From contig NZ_JADEWV010000017.1 in NCBI RefSeq assembly GCF_015207455.1, positions 1-50,859 of the forward strand: a DNA stretch of 50,859 nucleotides, in the 5' to 3' direction. The stretch comes from Microcoleus sp. LEGE 07076. GTDB taxonomy: Bacteria; Cyanobacteriota; Cyanobacteriia; Cyanobacteriales; Microcoleaceae. The notes beneath the pieces were generated by a model. It saw nothing but the letters and a program-made list of their open reading frames with translations. It made no database searches and had not been told where the DNA came from. Shown here piece by piece: positions 16,168 through 24,343 of this stretch (the stretch's first letter is position 1; every line of letters begins with the position of its first letter). A program made the position numbers and the translations under genes.

Positions 16168-16650
16168 TCAAGCGTTAGCTGAGAGGAAAGGAATGCTTTC
16201 GGCTAAGTTATCCTTAACTTCAATTCCCTGTTTTCTTGCCCAAAATTGGCTTAAGAAATGGATTTGACGCAAACCAACAATTAAATTTAAACCCGGTACA
16301 AAAATCCACCAAACTGTTAGCGGTTCTTTGATTCCTTCTTGGCGGTAAAGTTCGTTGACTGTGTTGTAAAGTTTGAACTGCACGATGTAAATCCAAGCAA
16401 TTCCCAGGAAGGAAAACCAACCAAACCATCCGGGAACATCGGGGTCGAATATCCGCAAAGCTTGGGGGATGGCTACTCCTAAAACAAAGGGCAATAAGCA
16501 AAGTGTCCCCGACCAACCCTTGCCGTTATAACTCCGCAATTCTTCTTGAATAATCCATTTGTACCATCCGTAATATAGCAGCAGACTGACTGCGGACAGC
16601 AAAATTACTCGCCACAAGGAGCGGGGTTTGCCTAAAGGTTTTTCGGACAT
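16168..16650 (-). CDS. Uncharacterised multi-pass membrane protein
   Basis: The 160-aa product has three to four hydrophobic segments: LWRVILLSAVSLLLYYGWY near residues 12-30, TLCLLPFVLGVAIPQAL near 50-66, WFGWFSFLGIAWIYIVQF near 75-92 and VWWIFVPGLNLIVGLRQI near 113-130. I do not recognise a named family with confidence. The start is a clear ATG. It lies between a foldback element and an FAD oxidoreductase on the same strand 51 bases upstream, so the two may be co-transcribed. Confidence 0.7.
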   Translation of the reverse strand: MSEKPLGKPRSLWRVILLSAVSLLLYYGWYKWIIQEELRSYNGKGWSGTLCLLPFVLGVAIPQALRIFDPDVPGWFGWFSFLGIAWIYIVQFKLYNTVNELYRQEGIKEPLTVWWIFVPGLNLIVGLRQIHFLSQFWARKQGIEVKDNLAESIPFLSANA

Positions 16651-16701
16651 TTTTAGATGTAAGATATGAATGGCTTTCTTAATTATATTAAGATTTGTTA
16701 A

Positions 16702-17928
16702 TTATTGCAAAATCATTTCTCGGATCGATCGCGCGGTTGCAGGGGCCAGCAGAACACCGTTGCGGTAGTGGCCGCTGGCGACGAGAACGCGGCTGTTACC
16801 CGCAAGCGTCTCGATAATTGGGGCCGGCCGCCCTTCGGGTCGCGGGCGCAATCCCGACCATTGCTTGATGATTTGGGCTTCGGCTAAGGCCGGACAAAGC
16901 GATCTCGCCCTAGCCATCACTTCCTCCAACCTATCAGCATTCGCCGGAATTTCCCCGCCATTTTCGGGAAACTCCACCGTCGCCCCTACCCAACATTCTT
17001 GATTTGCCAAAGGTACAATGTGAACGTCATCGCAGGTAATTACTGGCGCAAAATCTGGGTTTCCCAACGGATTTTTCAACCGCAAATGCAGCGCTTGTCC
17101 CAACACCGGGCGAATGTCCACCAATTGATTTAAGGATGCAGTGACAGCAGTAGAACCCAAACCAGCCGCCACAATTAGTCGATCGAATTCTAACTTGCTC
17201 GAACTTGTTTGAATCTGATGTTTTGCACCATTTTCAATAACAGACAAGATGCCTGTTCCACAAGGCCTGAAGTTGTTTGTGGGGCTGGCATCTTGCCCGC
17301 CTGCACCATTTTCAATAACAGGCAAGATGCCTGTTCCATAAGGCATGAAGTTGTTTGTGGGGCTGGCATCTTGCCCGCCCGTGAGGCCTTCAACTGCCAC
17401 CCCAAACTCAAAAATTACCCCATTTCTTTCAGCAGCATCGATCAAAGCCAAAGTTAGCGCCGTCGGATCGACTTGCCGGTCTTGAGGCGAATAAATTGCT
17501 GCAATAATCTTATCATTTAGATAGAGATGAGGGCAAAACTCGCGCACTCGTTCCACATCCCAAAGTTCTAAGTTCCAACCTTGAGACTGGCGAATTGCTA
17601 TCAACTTTTCCCACTTACTTAAATCATCGCCCTCCGAACAAAGCATTAAAATTCCCTGTTTGTTAAAGGGAATTTTTCGCCCCGTAATTGCTTCCAATTC
17701 AGGAATCAAAGTTTCGTAGCGCTGAAGGCTGGTTTCTCTCAAATGCCAATTTCTGCCCTTAGTTTTGTGGCTGATAACTCCCATCAAAACACCGAGGGCG
17801 GCACCTGTAGCACCTTGTGCTGGCGGTTGTTTGTCGAACACGGTGACTTTTAGTTCGGGAAATTGACTTAGTTCAAAGGCGATCGATGTCCCGACAATAC
17901 CACAACCAATAATTGCAATGCGAACCAT
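16702..17928 (-). CDS. FAD-dependent amine oxidase (DAO/ThiO-like) with two in-frame repeat insertions
   Basis: The 408-aa product begins with the dinucleotide-binding motif IIGCGIVGTSIAFELSQ and has the D-amino-acid/glycine oxidase layout (GIFEF-type middle strands, LIVAAGLGSTAV, WSGLRPRPEGRPAPIIE, VASGHYRNGVLLAPATARSI at the end). Residues 184-209 and 210-235 are two near-identical 26-residue units (each starting GGQDASPTNNF) that do not belong to the family. They come from a palindromic DNA repeat inserted without breaking the frame. Without them the protein would be about 356 aa, the family size. The substrate may be glycine (thiamine pathway) or another amine; ThiG is not nearby. Confidence 0.88.
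   Translation of the reverse strand: MVRIAIIGCGIVGTSIAFELSQFPELKVTVFDKQPPAQGATGAALGVLMGVISHKTKGRNWHLRETSLQRYETLIPELEAITGRKIPFNKQGILMLCSEGDDLSKWEKLIAIRQSQGWNLELWDVERVREFCPHLYLNDKIIAAIYSPQDRQVDPTALTLALIDAAERNGVIFEFGVAVEGLTGGQDASPTNNFMPYGTGILPVIENGAGGQDASPTNNFRPCGTGILSVIENGAKHQIQTSSSKLEFDRLIVAAGLGSTAVTASLNQLVDIRPVLGQALHLRLKNPLGNPDFAPVITCDDVHIVPLANQECWVGATVEFPENGGEIPANADRLEEVMARARSLCPALAEAQIIKQWSGLRPRPEGRPAPIIETLAGNSRVLVASGHYRNGVLLAPATARSIREMILQ
17225..17380 (-). repeat. Two tandem 78-bp palindromic repeats inside the FAD oxidoreductase gene
   Basis: Units 17225-17302 and 17303-17380 differ at 4 of 78 positions. Each contains inverted CAAGATGCC and GGCATCTTG, forming a hairpin. The length of 78 is divisible by three, and the - strand frame has no stop, so each adds 26 residues. 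Confidence 0.93.
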
Positions 17929-18054
17929 TCAATTTTATTTTTTATAAAAGAAGACCGGGCGGTATCAACCGCGTCTCTACAAACTTTCACGCGACGATAG
18001 CGGGTTGAAGAACCGACTGTTAAAATTACTTTGTTTTCTTTACACCGCAAGCGA

Positions 18055-18142
18055 GTGGACTTCCTGTGTGCAGACGCAGTTGATAACGCCGTCTTATCTT
18101 TATTTTCTTTAGACAGACAAGTGGACTTCCTGTGTGCAGACG
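18055..18142. repeat. Two direct repeats of 22 bp in the psbQ-oxidoreductase gap
   Basis: GTGGACTTCCTGTGTGCAGA plus CG occurs at 18055-18076 and again at 18121-18142, a 66-base period. Between and after them are GATAACGCCGTCT / TATCAACCGCCGTCT variants, so the period is a degenerate tandem duplication. The 244-base gap 17929-18172 has no gene. Confidence 0.8.
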
Positions 18143-18172
18143 GGGTATCAACCGCCGTCTCATATCGATGGA

Positions 18173-18616
18173 TTAGGGTTTAGGAAGTAGCTGCAAGAAG
18201 GTATCAAAATCATTCACAGCTTTTTGATAACTAGCCGAAACTTTCGCAGAATCGAATGATTTAGCAGCGTTGTCAATATCTACCAAATCCGCAAACAAAC
18301 TCTTAGTTAAATCAACAGCTTGTTGTTGAGATTTGGGTAACAAAGTGCCAGACAAGGATTTCATGGTGTTTCGCAAGTCGCCGAGAGGCCCGTGAATGTA
18401 AGTTCTGGTATCAATCCAATTTCTATTTTGAATTAGGGTTCCTAGGGTATCCATCCGCGATCGGAACTCTGTCAGGGTAGGAACATAGCGCTGAATTTGC
18501 TGGATCTGGGCAGTTGTGTAAGTCGTGGGAACTTTTGCTTCCACACTGCTGCAACTAACCAGAAATGCCATCAAACACGCCATCATCAAGGCCAAAAATG
18601 AACGGGGACGAGTCAT
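18173..18616 (-). CDS. psbQ: Photosystem II lumenal protein PsbQ (CyanoQ) lipoprotein
   Basis: The 147-aa product has a lipoprotein signal (MTRPRSFLALMMACLMAFLVSC, lipobox LVSC near residue 22) and an all-helical mature part (YTTAQIQQIQRYVPTLTEFR, ENWI-like NRNWIDTRTYIHGPLGDLR, LLPKSQQQAVDLTKSLFADL). These are characteristic of cyanobacterial PsbQ. It binds the lumenal face of photosystem II and helps stabilise the oxygen-evolving complex and PSII dimers. ATG 18616 is chosen because it places the signal peptide at the N-terminus; an upstream extension would not be a signal. Confidence 0.9.
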   Translation of the reverse strand: MTRPRSFLALMMACLMAFLVSCSSVEAKVPTTYTTAQIQQIQRYVPTLTEFRSRMDTLGTLIQNRNWIDTRTYIHGPLGDLRNTMKSLSGTLLPKSQQQAVDLTKSLFADLVDIDNAAKSFDSAKVSASYQKAVNDFDTFLQLLPKP

Positions 18617-18695
18617 AGCGATTTTAGATTCTAGATTTCTCGTTGCGGGCTGGTACTTTTGGCACCGCTTGGCACCGAGATTGAGGTACAAAAGA

Positions 18696-19547
18696 TTATT
18701 TTACCTCTTGGCGGCGCAGAAAAGTGATCACAGCCTCGCCAACTTTTTCTGACCAATGTTCTTGAGGGTAATGCCCGGCTTGTTCTAGTGTGACTAACTC
18801 GGCATTTTTCAGGGAACTGACTAACTTTTGAGCGGGTTCAACACTCAGCCAAGGGTCGGTCAAACCCCACACAAATAAAGTTGGGCGCGTCCATCCTTGC
18901 CAGCCGGATTCAATTTCTGCCATTGACTGCGGTAATTGAATGTTGCGGACTGTATTCATTAGCGATCGCCCCGCATCCGAACTTTTGAGAAATGGGCGGC
19001 GGTAAACATCTAAATCGCTGTCTGATATGATTTTGCGGCAGCCGCCTTCGAGGGTTCTGTCCACCAAAAGCGGGTCTTGCGTCATCATGTCGCCAATAAA
19101 AGGCAGTCCCAACTGCTGCATTTTCCAAGGCAATTTTATATTTTCTGAAACTGGTGTATTGATGACTGCTAAACGATCTATTCGATCGGGATTTCGCAAA
19201 GCGTATTGAATGCCTGCCGAAGCTAAGAATCCTTGGACAACGAGGGAAAATCGGTCTATTTCTAGTGTTTGAATAAAGCCGTCCAGGGCGGTTACAAAAG
19301 CATCGGGAGTGTAGGCAAAGTCGCGCTTGTCTGGTTTTGTCGATCGCCCGCACCCCACCCAATCCGGCGCTACGGATCTAAATCCGCTTGCCGCCAAATC
19401 CGGCATGATTGCTGTCCAGGTAAAGCTTTGGGACGGCAAACCGTGCAGCAGCAGCACCGGCGGTTTATCACTTTCGTTAACCGGATTTGTTTCCCGATAA
19501 AACCATTCCAGCGACCCTACCTGAATTACTTTTTCATCAATTGACAT
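18696..19547 (-). CDS. Alpha/beta-hydrolase fold protein with atypical nucleophile site
   Basis: The 283-aa product has a haloalkane-dehalogenase-like alpha/beta-hydrolase layout: oxyanion-hole HGLPSQSFTW, SVAPDWVGCGRSTKPD, the acid in WGLTDPWLS, and the base His in LEQAGHYPQEH. At the nucleophile elbow, where one expects Gly-X-Asp/Ser-X-Gly, the sequence is VVQGFLAS, with glycine at about residue 106 in the nucleophile place. Either catalysis is lost or another residue serves. It lies 80 bases upstream of psbQ on the same strand, so co-transcription is possible. Confidence 0.82.
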   Translation of the reverse strand: MSIDEKVIQVGSLEWFYRETNPVNESDKPPVLLLHGLPSQSFTWTAIMPDLAASGFRSVAPDWVGCGRSTKPDKRDFAYTPDAFVTALDGFIQTLEIDRFSLVVQGFLASAGIQYALRNPDRIDRLAVINTPVSENIKLPWKMQQLGLPFIGDMMTQDPLLVDRTLEGGCRKIISDSDLDVYRRPFLKSSDAGRSLMNTVRNIQLPQSMAEIESGWQGWTRPTLFVWGLTDPWLSVEPAQKLVSSLKNAELVTLEQAGHYPQEHWSEKVGEAVITFLRRQEVK

Positions 19548-19566
19548 TATTTTACTTGTTATAGTT

Positions 19567-19620
19567 GAAGGAAGAAGGAAGAAGGAAGAAGGAAGAAGGA
19601 AGAAGGAAGAAGGAAGAAGA
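19567..19620. repeat. GGAAGAA heptamer tract
   Basis: About eight units of GAAGGAA/GGAAGAA with a strict 7-base period lie 20 bases upstream of the hydrolase start. A C- and G-rich low-complexity patch (19622-19700) follows. No gene is present in 19548-19837. Confidence 0.85.
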
Positions 19621-19758
19621 ACCCCCCCTGCCCCCCCAAGGGGGGAGGTTCGAGGGAATAGGGAAGAGGTTCGAGGGAAAAGAGAATAGGGAAGAAAAAA
19701 TCTAGTAGAGAAGAAGGCTTTAGTTATTATCGCGCGTTTGTGATATTTATCTAAAGAA

Positions 19759-19781
19759 TAAGGCGGGGAATACCCGCCTTA
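19759..19781 (-). terminator. Candidate terminator of petC-petA
   Basis: A 9-bp perfect stem TAAGGCGGG (19759-19767) and CCCGCCTTA (19773-19781) with a 5-base loop lies 57 bases past the petA stop. The - strand sequence after it (TTCTTTAG) has only a weak T-run, so the call is moderate. Confidence 0.5.
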
Positions 19782-19837
19782 CTTACCTAATAGTTGGGTA
19801 CGCATATATCGCCTTACCCAAATCATTAAAGTCCCGC

Positions 19838-20827
19838 CTAGAAATTCATTTCAGCAGCTTGAACTTTTTCGACCTGTTTCTTCTTGAGAACCAGCATAAT
19901 TTGAGCCAGCATGGTTATAGCCACGAAAGCCATCAATCCTTTAACTCGACCTGCACTTTGCAGCACAATTTCCACGTCTTTTTGACCGAAGCCGCCCACA
20001 TTAGGATTGTTCGTCAAAAGTTCGCCGGCTGCGACTGTTTGTCCTTCAGTCACAATCAGTTCTGGGCCAGCAGGAATTGTATCAACAACCGCTGCACCTT
20101 CTGCTGGTTGAATTGTCACCTCATAACCGCCATCTTCAGGTGTAGCAATCTTAGAAATGCTGCCAGCTACCGAAGCATTATAAACAGTATTATTGCTCTT
20201 GGCGCCTGTCGGATAAACCTGACCGCGACCGCGGTTGCCGCCGACATAAATTAGGTATTTGCCGTAGTGAACGGACTTGTCAGTTGCGGGATTTGGCGAC
20301 AAAACTGGGAATACCAATTCTTTGTACTGTTCACCAGGCAGCGGGCCCACTAAAACAATATTTTCTTGGGTTTCGCTGTAAGGTTGGAAGTAAAGATCGC
20401 CGACTTTTTCCTTCATTTCTTCGGGAATTCTGTCAGCCGGAGCAATTTTGAAACCTTCGGGTAACATCACAACTGCGCCTACATTCAAGCCGCCTTTGCT
20501 GCCGTCGCCGGTCACTTGCTGCACGTTAGTATCGTAGGGAACTTTGACAACAGCTTCAAAAACTGTGTCAGGCAAAACAGATTGCGGTACTTCTACTTCG
20601 GTGGGTTTTGCGCCCAAGTGACAGTTAGCGCAGACAATCCGACCTGTGGCTTCGCGGGGAGTAGCGGGTGCTGTTTGCTGGGCCCAGAAAGGGTAAGCAA
20701 ATGCTGCTTGGGGAAGTGCGATGTCGCTGGTGAGGAAAAATCCGGCGGCGGCGATCGCAATTAAAGCAGTTTTGGCGATCGTCTTGGCACTGCGGCGAAA
20801 TATCGCAGATAAATTAGTTTGTGGCAT
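19838..20827 (-). CDS. petA: Cytochrome f (b6f complex)
   Basis: The 329-aa product has an N-terminal export signal ending ...AAFA before YPFWAQQ, the conserved mature start whose Tyr amine ligates the heme iron. The c-type heme site is [11 protein letters not shown] single C-terminal membrane anchor ([20 protein letters not shown]) is followed by a basic stromal tail. Cytochrome f passes electrons from the Rieske protein to plastocyanin or cytochrome c6. ATG 20827 is preferred over an in-frame TTG six codons upstream. It follows petC on the - strand, the usual petCA order, but the genes are separated by 215 bases of heptamer repeats. Confidence 0.96.
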   Translation of the reverse strand: MPQTNLSAIFRRSAKTIAKTALIAIAAAGFFLTSDIALPQAAFAYPFWAQQTAPATPREATGRIVCANCHLGAKPTEVEVPQSVLPDTVFEAVVKVPYDTNVQQVTGDGSKGGLNVGAVVMLPEGFKIAPADRIPEEMKEKVGDLYFQPYSETQENIVLVGPLPGEQYKELVFPVLSPNPATDKSVHYGKYLIYVGGNRGRGQVYPTGAKSNNTVYNASVAGSISKIATPEDGGYEVTIQPAEGAAVVDTIPAGPELIVTEGQTVAAGELLTNNPNVGGFGQKDVEIVLQSAGRVKGLMAFVAITMLAQIMLVLKKKQVEKVQAAEMNF

Positions 20828-20860
20828 CAGAGTATTCAATCTCAAAGGTCTAACAATTTA

Positions 20861-21042
20861 GTCATTAGTCATTGGTCATTGGTCATTGGTTATTAGTTAT
20901 TGGTTATTGGTTAGTGGTTATTGGTTATTAGTTATTAGTTATTGGTTAGTGGTTATTTAAACTAACTACTAACTACTAACTACTAACCACTAACTACTAA
21001 CTACTAACTACTAACTACTAACTACTAACTACTAACCACTAA
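20861..21042. repeat. Two opposed heptamer tracts between petC and petA
   Basis: 20861-20955 consists of (G)TCATTGG/GGTTATT/GGTTAGT-type units; 20960-21042 consists of CTAACTA units with occasional ACCACTA. The two halves are largely reverse complements (for example GGTTAGTGGTTA and TAACCACTAAC), so the intercistronic RNA could fold on itself. The tract starts directly at the petC stop codon. Confidence 0.92.
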
Positions 21043-21585
21043 CTATGACCACCAAGGTGCTTCGCCGGTGCGAAAATCTGTTTCTTTCCAAGGTGTAAAA
21101 GCAATCTTGTCATCTGCGACAGTGGCGTGGGCCAGAGCCAGAGACAAAGGCGCCGGGCCGCGCACCACTTTGCCCTCATTATTGTATTGAGAACCGTGGC
21201 AAGGACAGATAAACTTGTTTTCGCTAACATTCCAAGGCACGACGCAACCCAAGTGAGTGCAGACTGCATTGATGCCGTATTCGGCCAGAGATAAGTCTTC
21301 TTTCACCACCAGATAAGTGGGGTCGCCTTTGAGACCTTGGGCTAAAGTGCGATCGCCCGCAGGGTGCGAAGCCAAATATTCGCTAACGATGATGTCGTTA
21401 CCCAAGGCATCTTTAGCAGTGACTCCGCCACCTGCTGCCCCACTCGAAGGAGGAACAAAATATTGGACAACGGGATAGAGTGCGCCCAGTGCCACACCTG
21501 TGACTGTACCGAACGTCAGCAAATTCATAAATTGGCGGCGTCCCATATCGGGGACATCGGGATTTCCAGCAGAAGTTTGAGCCAT
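21043..21585 (-). CDS. petC: Rieske iron-sulfur protein (b6f complex)
   Basis: The 180-aa product has an N-terminal membrane helix ([19 protein letters not shown]) and the [2Fe-2S] cluster boxes [10 protein letters not shown] and CPCHGSQYN, each giving one Cys and one His ligand plus the disulfide cysteines. It also has the [11 protein letters not shown] end of the cluster domain. It oxidises plastoquinol in the cytochrome b6f complex. [20 protein letters not shown] is a typical cyanobacterial start with a twin-Arg-like RRQFMN signal. It leads the petC-petA pair. Confidence 0.96.
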   Translation of the reverse strand: MAQTSAGNPDVPDMGRRQFMNLLTFGTVTGVALGALYPVVQYFVPPSSGAAGGGVTAKDALGNDIIVSEYLASHPAGDRTLAQGLKGDPTYLVVKEDLSLAEYGINAVCTHLGCVVPWNVSENKFICPCHGSQYNNEGKVVRGPAPLSLALAHATVADDKIAFTPWKETDFRTGEAPWWS

Positions 21586-21790
21586 GACCTGCCTTTACGG
21601 TTTTAAGTTACGTTTGTTTGTTAGGGAATCTGTGCGTGCAGACAATTCAGAGCGTTGCCGCCAATCTGCTCGCACAAATTTTAGGCAGCGAAAATTCCTT
21701 TTAAGAATGCGCCTTCCAGCCTTTATTAGAGTATTATTACATTTTTTGAACTTTGTCTTTATTGTTTAATGGATTAACTCAGGAGCAACC

Positions 21791-22108
21791 ATGACGGGCA
21801 AGGATTTACACCAGCTATTGCTAGAAAAATGGGGAAAATCTTACGATATCAGATTGCGGCGGACGCGAGGCAAGATTTTTGTGCAGGTGATGTGGAAATA
21901 TTTGGAACAGGCGTCTTTTCCGATGACGGAGGCTGATTATTTCGAGCATTTGGACGCGGTGGCGAATTACCTCAACGGCTGGGGCAGCACGGAACAGGTG
22001 AGAGAGTATATTGTCAATACTCGCGATCGTCCGCGCTTGGGTAAAGCTGTCAGTGTTCCCCTAGATTTGGGTGAAAGAGCCTCGGAGTGGTTGCTTGACG
22101 AGTTTTGA
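21791..22108 (+). CDS. DUF3067 family protein
   Basis: The 105-aa product (MTGKDLHQLLLEKWGKSYDIR, KIFVQVMWKYLEQASFPMTE, EHLDAVANYLNGWG) matches the DUF3067 family, conserved in cyanobacteria and plastids and frequently beside petC. Plant members have been linked to Rieske protein maturation; that link is from family knowledge, not from this sequence. An AGGAGCAACC ribosome site precedes the ATG. It is divergent from petC with a 205-base shared promoter region. Confidence 0.85.
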   Translation: MTGKDLHQLLLEKWGKSYDIRLRRTRGKIFVQVMWKYLEQASFPMTEADYFEHLDAVANYLNGWGSTEQVREYIVNTRDRPRLGKAVSVPLDLGERASEWLLDEF

Positions 22109-22112
22109 ATCT

Positions 22113-22196
22113 GCTAGTTGTCAGTTGTCAGTTGTCAGTTGTCAGTTGTCAGTTGTCAGTTGTCAGTTGTCAGTTGTCAGTTGTCAGTTGTCAGTC
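22113..22196. repeat. GTTGTCA/GTCAGTT heptamer tract
   Basis: About twelve perfect TCAGTTG units begin 5 bases after the DUF3067 stop. The unit is uniform, with no interruptions. The rest of the gap to ccmK (22197-22399) holds no recognised feature. Confidence 0.92.
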
Positions 22197-22399
22197 ATAT
22201 CAGATCCAGTTACAGGGAGCATTTCATTTTTATTTTTGTAAAAAGCATTTTTTGGTAATGCTGTCCCCGCTTTAGAATATTGTACAGCTCGCTCGCAAGC
22301 GAGGTTTCTCGCCGACCAAAATCATCCCAACCATTTTCTGTCAACACTTTCACATACAATGAGTCTCGGATATCTTGTGAAATTTAGGAGAATGTTGTA

Positions 22400-22708
22400 A
22401 TGGGTGTTGCAGTTGGAATGGTTGAAGTCTTAGGATTTCCCGCCGCCGTAGAAGTTGCAGACTCAATGGTGAAAGCAGCCCGAGTTACTTTAGTTCGTTA
22501 TGAAAAGATAACCCGCGCCTACTGGACAATTATAGTTCGAGGAGATATTTCTGAAGTGCAAGCAGCCGTTGCTGCTGGAATTGAATCAGTTAAAAAGGTC
22601 GATGGCGGAAAGTTGCTGTCGTATCACATCATTGCTCGTCCCCACGAGAATCTCGATTACATTTTGCCGATCGGCTATACTCCCGAAGTCGAACAGTTCC
22701 GAATGTAG
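22400..22708 (+). CDS. ccmK: Carboxysome shell protein, CcmK-type (divergent paralogue)
   Basis: The 102-aa product is a single bacterial-microcompartment (BMC) domain that forms hexamers tiling the carboxysome shell. It aligns end to end with CcmK1/CcmK2 ([69 protein letters not shown]). The pore loop, normally K-I-G-S-G at residues 36-40, is K-I-T-R-A followed by YW. It stands alone rather than with ccmL/ccmM or a second ccmK. TTAGGAGAA precedes the ATG. Which numbered paralogue it is (for example CcmK5) cannot be settled by eye. Confidence 0.88.
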   Translation: MGVAVGMVEVLGFPAAVEVADSMVKAARVTLVRYEKITRAYWTIIVRGDISEVQAAVAAGIESVKKVDGGKLLSYHIIARPHENLDYILPIGYTPEVEQFRM

Positions 22709-22755
22709 TCAAAGTTTTGTCAAAACTTTGGTGTCTAATTTTAACTTTTAGTAAT

Positions 22756-22790
22756 TATAGAGACGCGGGCGATCGTGTCTCTATATTTTT
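22756..22790 (+). terminator. Intrinsic terminator of ccmK
   Basis: A stem TATAGAGAC (22756-22764) with GTCTCTATA (22777-22785) is followed directly by TTTTT (22786-22790), 48 bases past the ccmK stop. The remainder of the gap to 23033 shows no gene. Confidence 0.8.
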
Positions 22791-23033
22791 GCCGGTTTAT
22801 CTATCTTTTTGGGCGGTGGACACAAGTAATACTAAGTCTGGGGAATCAAACCTATTTATCATCCATGACTGCGTAAGCAAGGTAAAGTGAACTGAGAAAA
22901 CAAGCAACTATCAAACAAATAGACAAACGAGTAAACAAACAACAATCCGCCAAAGCATCACTACGCAAGCTATTTTCCCGATTGTGGGAGTGTACCTCAC
23001 CTAGCTGAAAAAGGCTATAGTTGTTGGTGGAAT

Positions 23034-24170
23034 TTATTTTTTTGCTGGCGATGGCTGCTGGCGCGGATCGATCGCCCTAGCGACTACTATGCCGATCGCA
23101 CTTTCGACTCTGCTAATATATCTTTGCAAGTCGTAAGCAACAGTCACCGCCCCAGACGGCGAAGCGTGAATTAAACCCAAATTCCCGTCTGCATTCCTGT
23201 ACACAAAACCCGTGTGAGTGACATCCAATCCTTTAACATCAGTGGCTACCGCCACAATATCCCCTGGTTTTAACTGAGAATAAATACTTTTTATCCGATT
23301 TGTCGGGATGTAACTAACCGCAGTTTTGGCTAAGTCTGCTTCTTGGCTGACAATGCACTGATAAGTTGCTTCGTCTTTGAGCATTTGCGGGTAACTACTG
23401 CGGTGCTGGCTCATGAAATTTAGTGTTTTATTCATGGGCATTCCGCCCAATTGAGCGGTGATATTTTCTACTGTTTGCCGTTTTTGATTGTCGTTAATCC
23501 ATTCGGAGAAATAGTGCAATCGGCTGCAATAACCGTTCATTTTACCATTTAAATACCGCTGTTGTTCTATCCGATTTACAAAATTTTGATAGTCATAATC
23601 TGTGATTGCTACGCCTCGCGAAATAGCCAAAACGGTTTCTACAAACAAAACGCAATCAAATTTATTCAAAGTTACGATTAATTTTTCTTCGCCGGATTTG
23701 TCCAGCAAACCTTCGGCGTAGGGCTTTCCTTGGAAGTTATCGGCGATCGCCTGTACTATTTCTCCGATCGCGCGATCGGGCAAATTTTGCTGTTTTGCGT
23801 ACTGTACAATCTTTGCAAAACGTGCTATATCTTCCGGTTGTGCAGCATTTTCTCTGGCAGTATTGTCTGAGTATTCTCGTCTAGCCAGCACTTCTAGCAA
23901 TTGGGAATAAGAAATTTTAGATAAATTGTTGATTTCCCAAAACAGACTCGGGAAACTGGAAACAGTCGGCTGGTTTGTGGTTTCTGGATTTTCTGTTTTT
24001 CCCGTCAACTGGGCGGCTGCATCCGCGCCCTGTGCTTTGGTTTGCCGATCGACAGCAGCGACAGCAGGTTGAGACTCAAATGCCAAAATATCAGGTATCA
24101 AGGAATTATTCGCACTGGCGATCGCAAATCCCAAAACAACCAAACTCCAAAAATTTCTCATGTTTTTCAA
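23034..24170 (-). CDS. Exported DUF1460 (amidase-like) protein
   Basis: The 378-aa product starts with a signal peptide (MKNMRNFWSLVVLGFAIASA). From about residue 90 it carries a DUF1460 domain, a papain-like fold related to NlpC/P60 amidases. The likely catalytic cysteine is in FDCVLFVETVLAISRG, and the histidine is probably in DVTHTGFVYR or LIHASPSG. Such proteins are thought to act on peptidoglycan peptides in the periplasm. It is divergent from a beta-lactamase-like gene, so the pair may share a cell-wall role. Residues 30-70 are a low-complexity linker. Confidence 0.85.
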   Translation of the reverse strand: MKNMRNFWSLVVLGFAIASANNSLIPDILAFESQPAVAAVDRQTKAQGADAAAQLTGKTENPETTNQPTVSSFPSLFWEINNLSKISYSQLLEVLARREYSDNTARENAAQPEDIARFAKIVQYAKQQNLPDRAIGEIVQAIADNFQGKPYAEGLLDKSGEEKLIVTLNKFDCVLFVETVLAISRGVAITDYDYQNFVNRIEQQRYLNGKMNGYCSRLHYFSEWINDNQKRQTVENITAQLGGMPMNKTLNFMSQHRSSYPQMLKDEATYQCIVSQEADLAKTAVSYIPTNRIKSIYSQLKPGDIVAVATDVKGLDVTHTGFVYRNADGNLGLIHASPSGAVTVAYDLQRYISRVESAIGIVVARAIDPRQQPSPAKK

Positions 24171-24343
24171 AGGATTTTGCTTAAACAGAGTGCTATCCTA
24201 AAATCTTTACAATTACTAGAAGTCTCAATCAGCCTAGGAGACGCGATCGAATTGGCAATTTCTCGGACTCGAGCGACACCCTTGTCATTTAGACGCCGCC
24301 CTATTATAAACTGATCGTGCCAGTTTGATACCACAACACTGTA

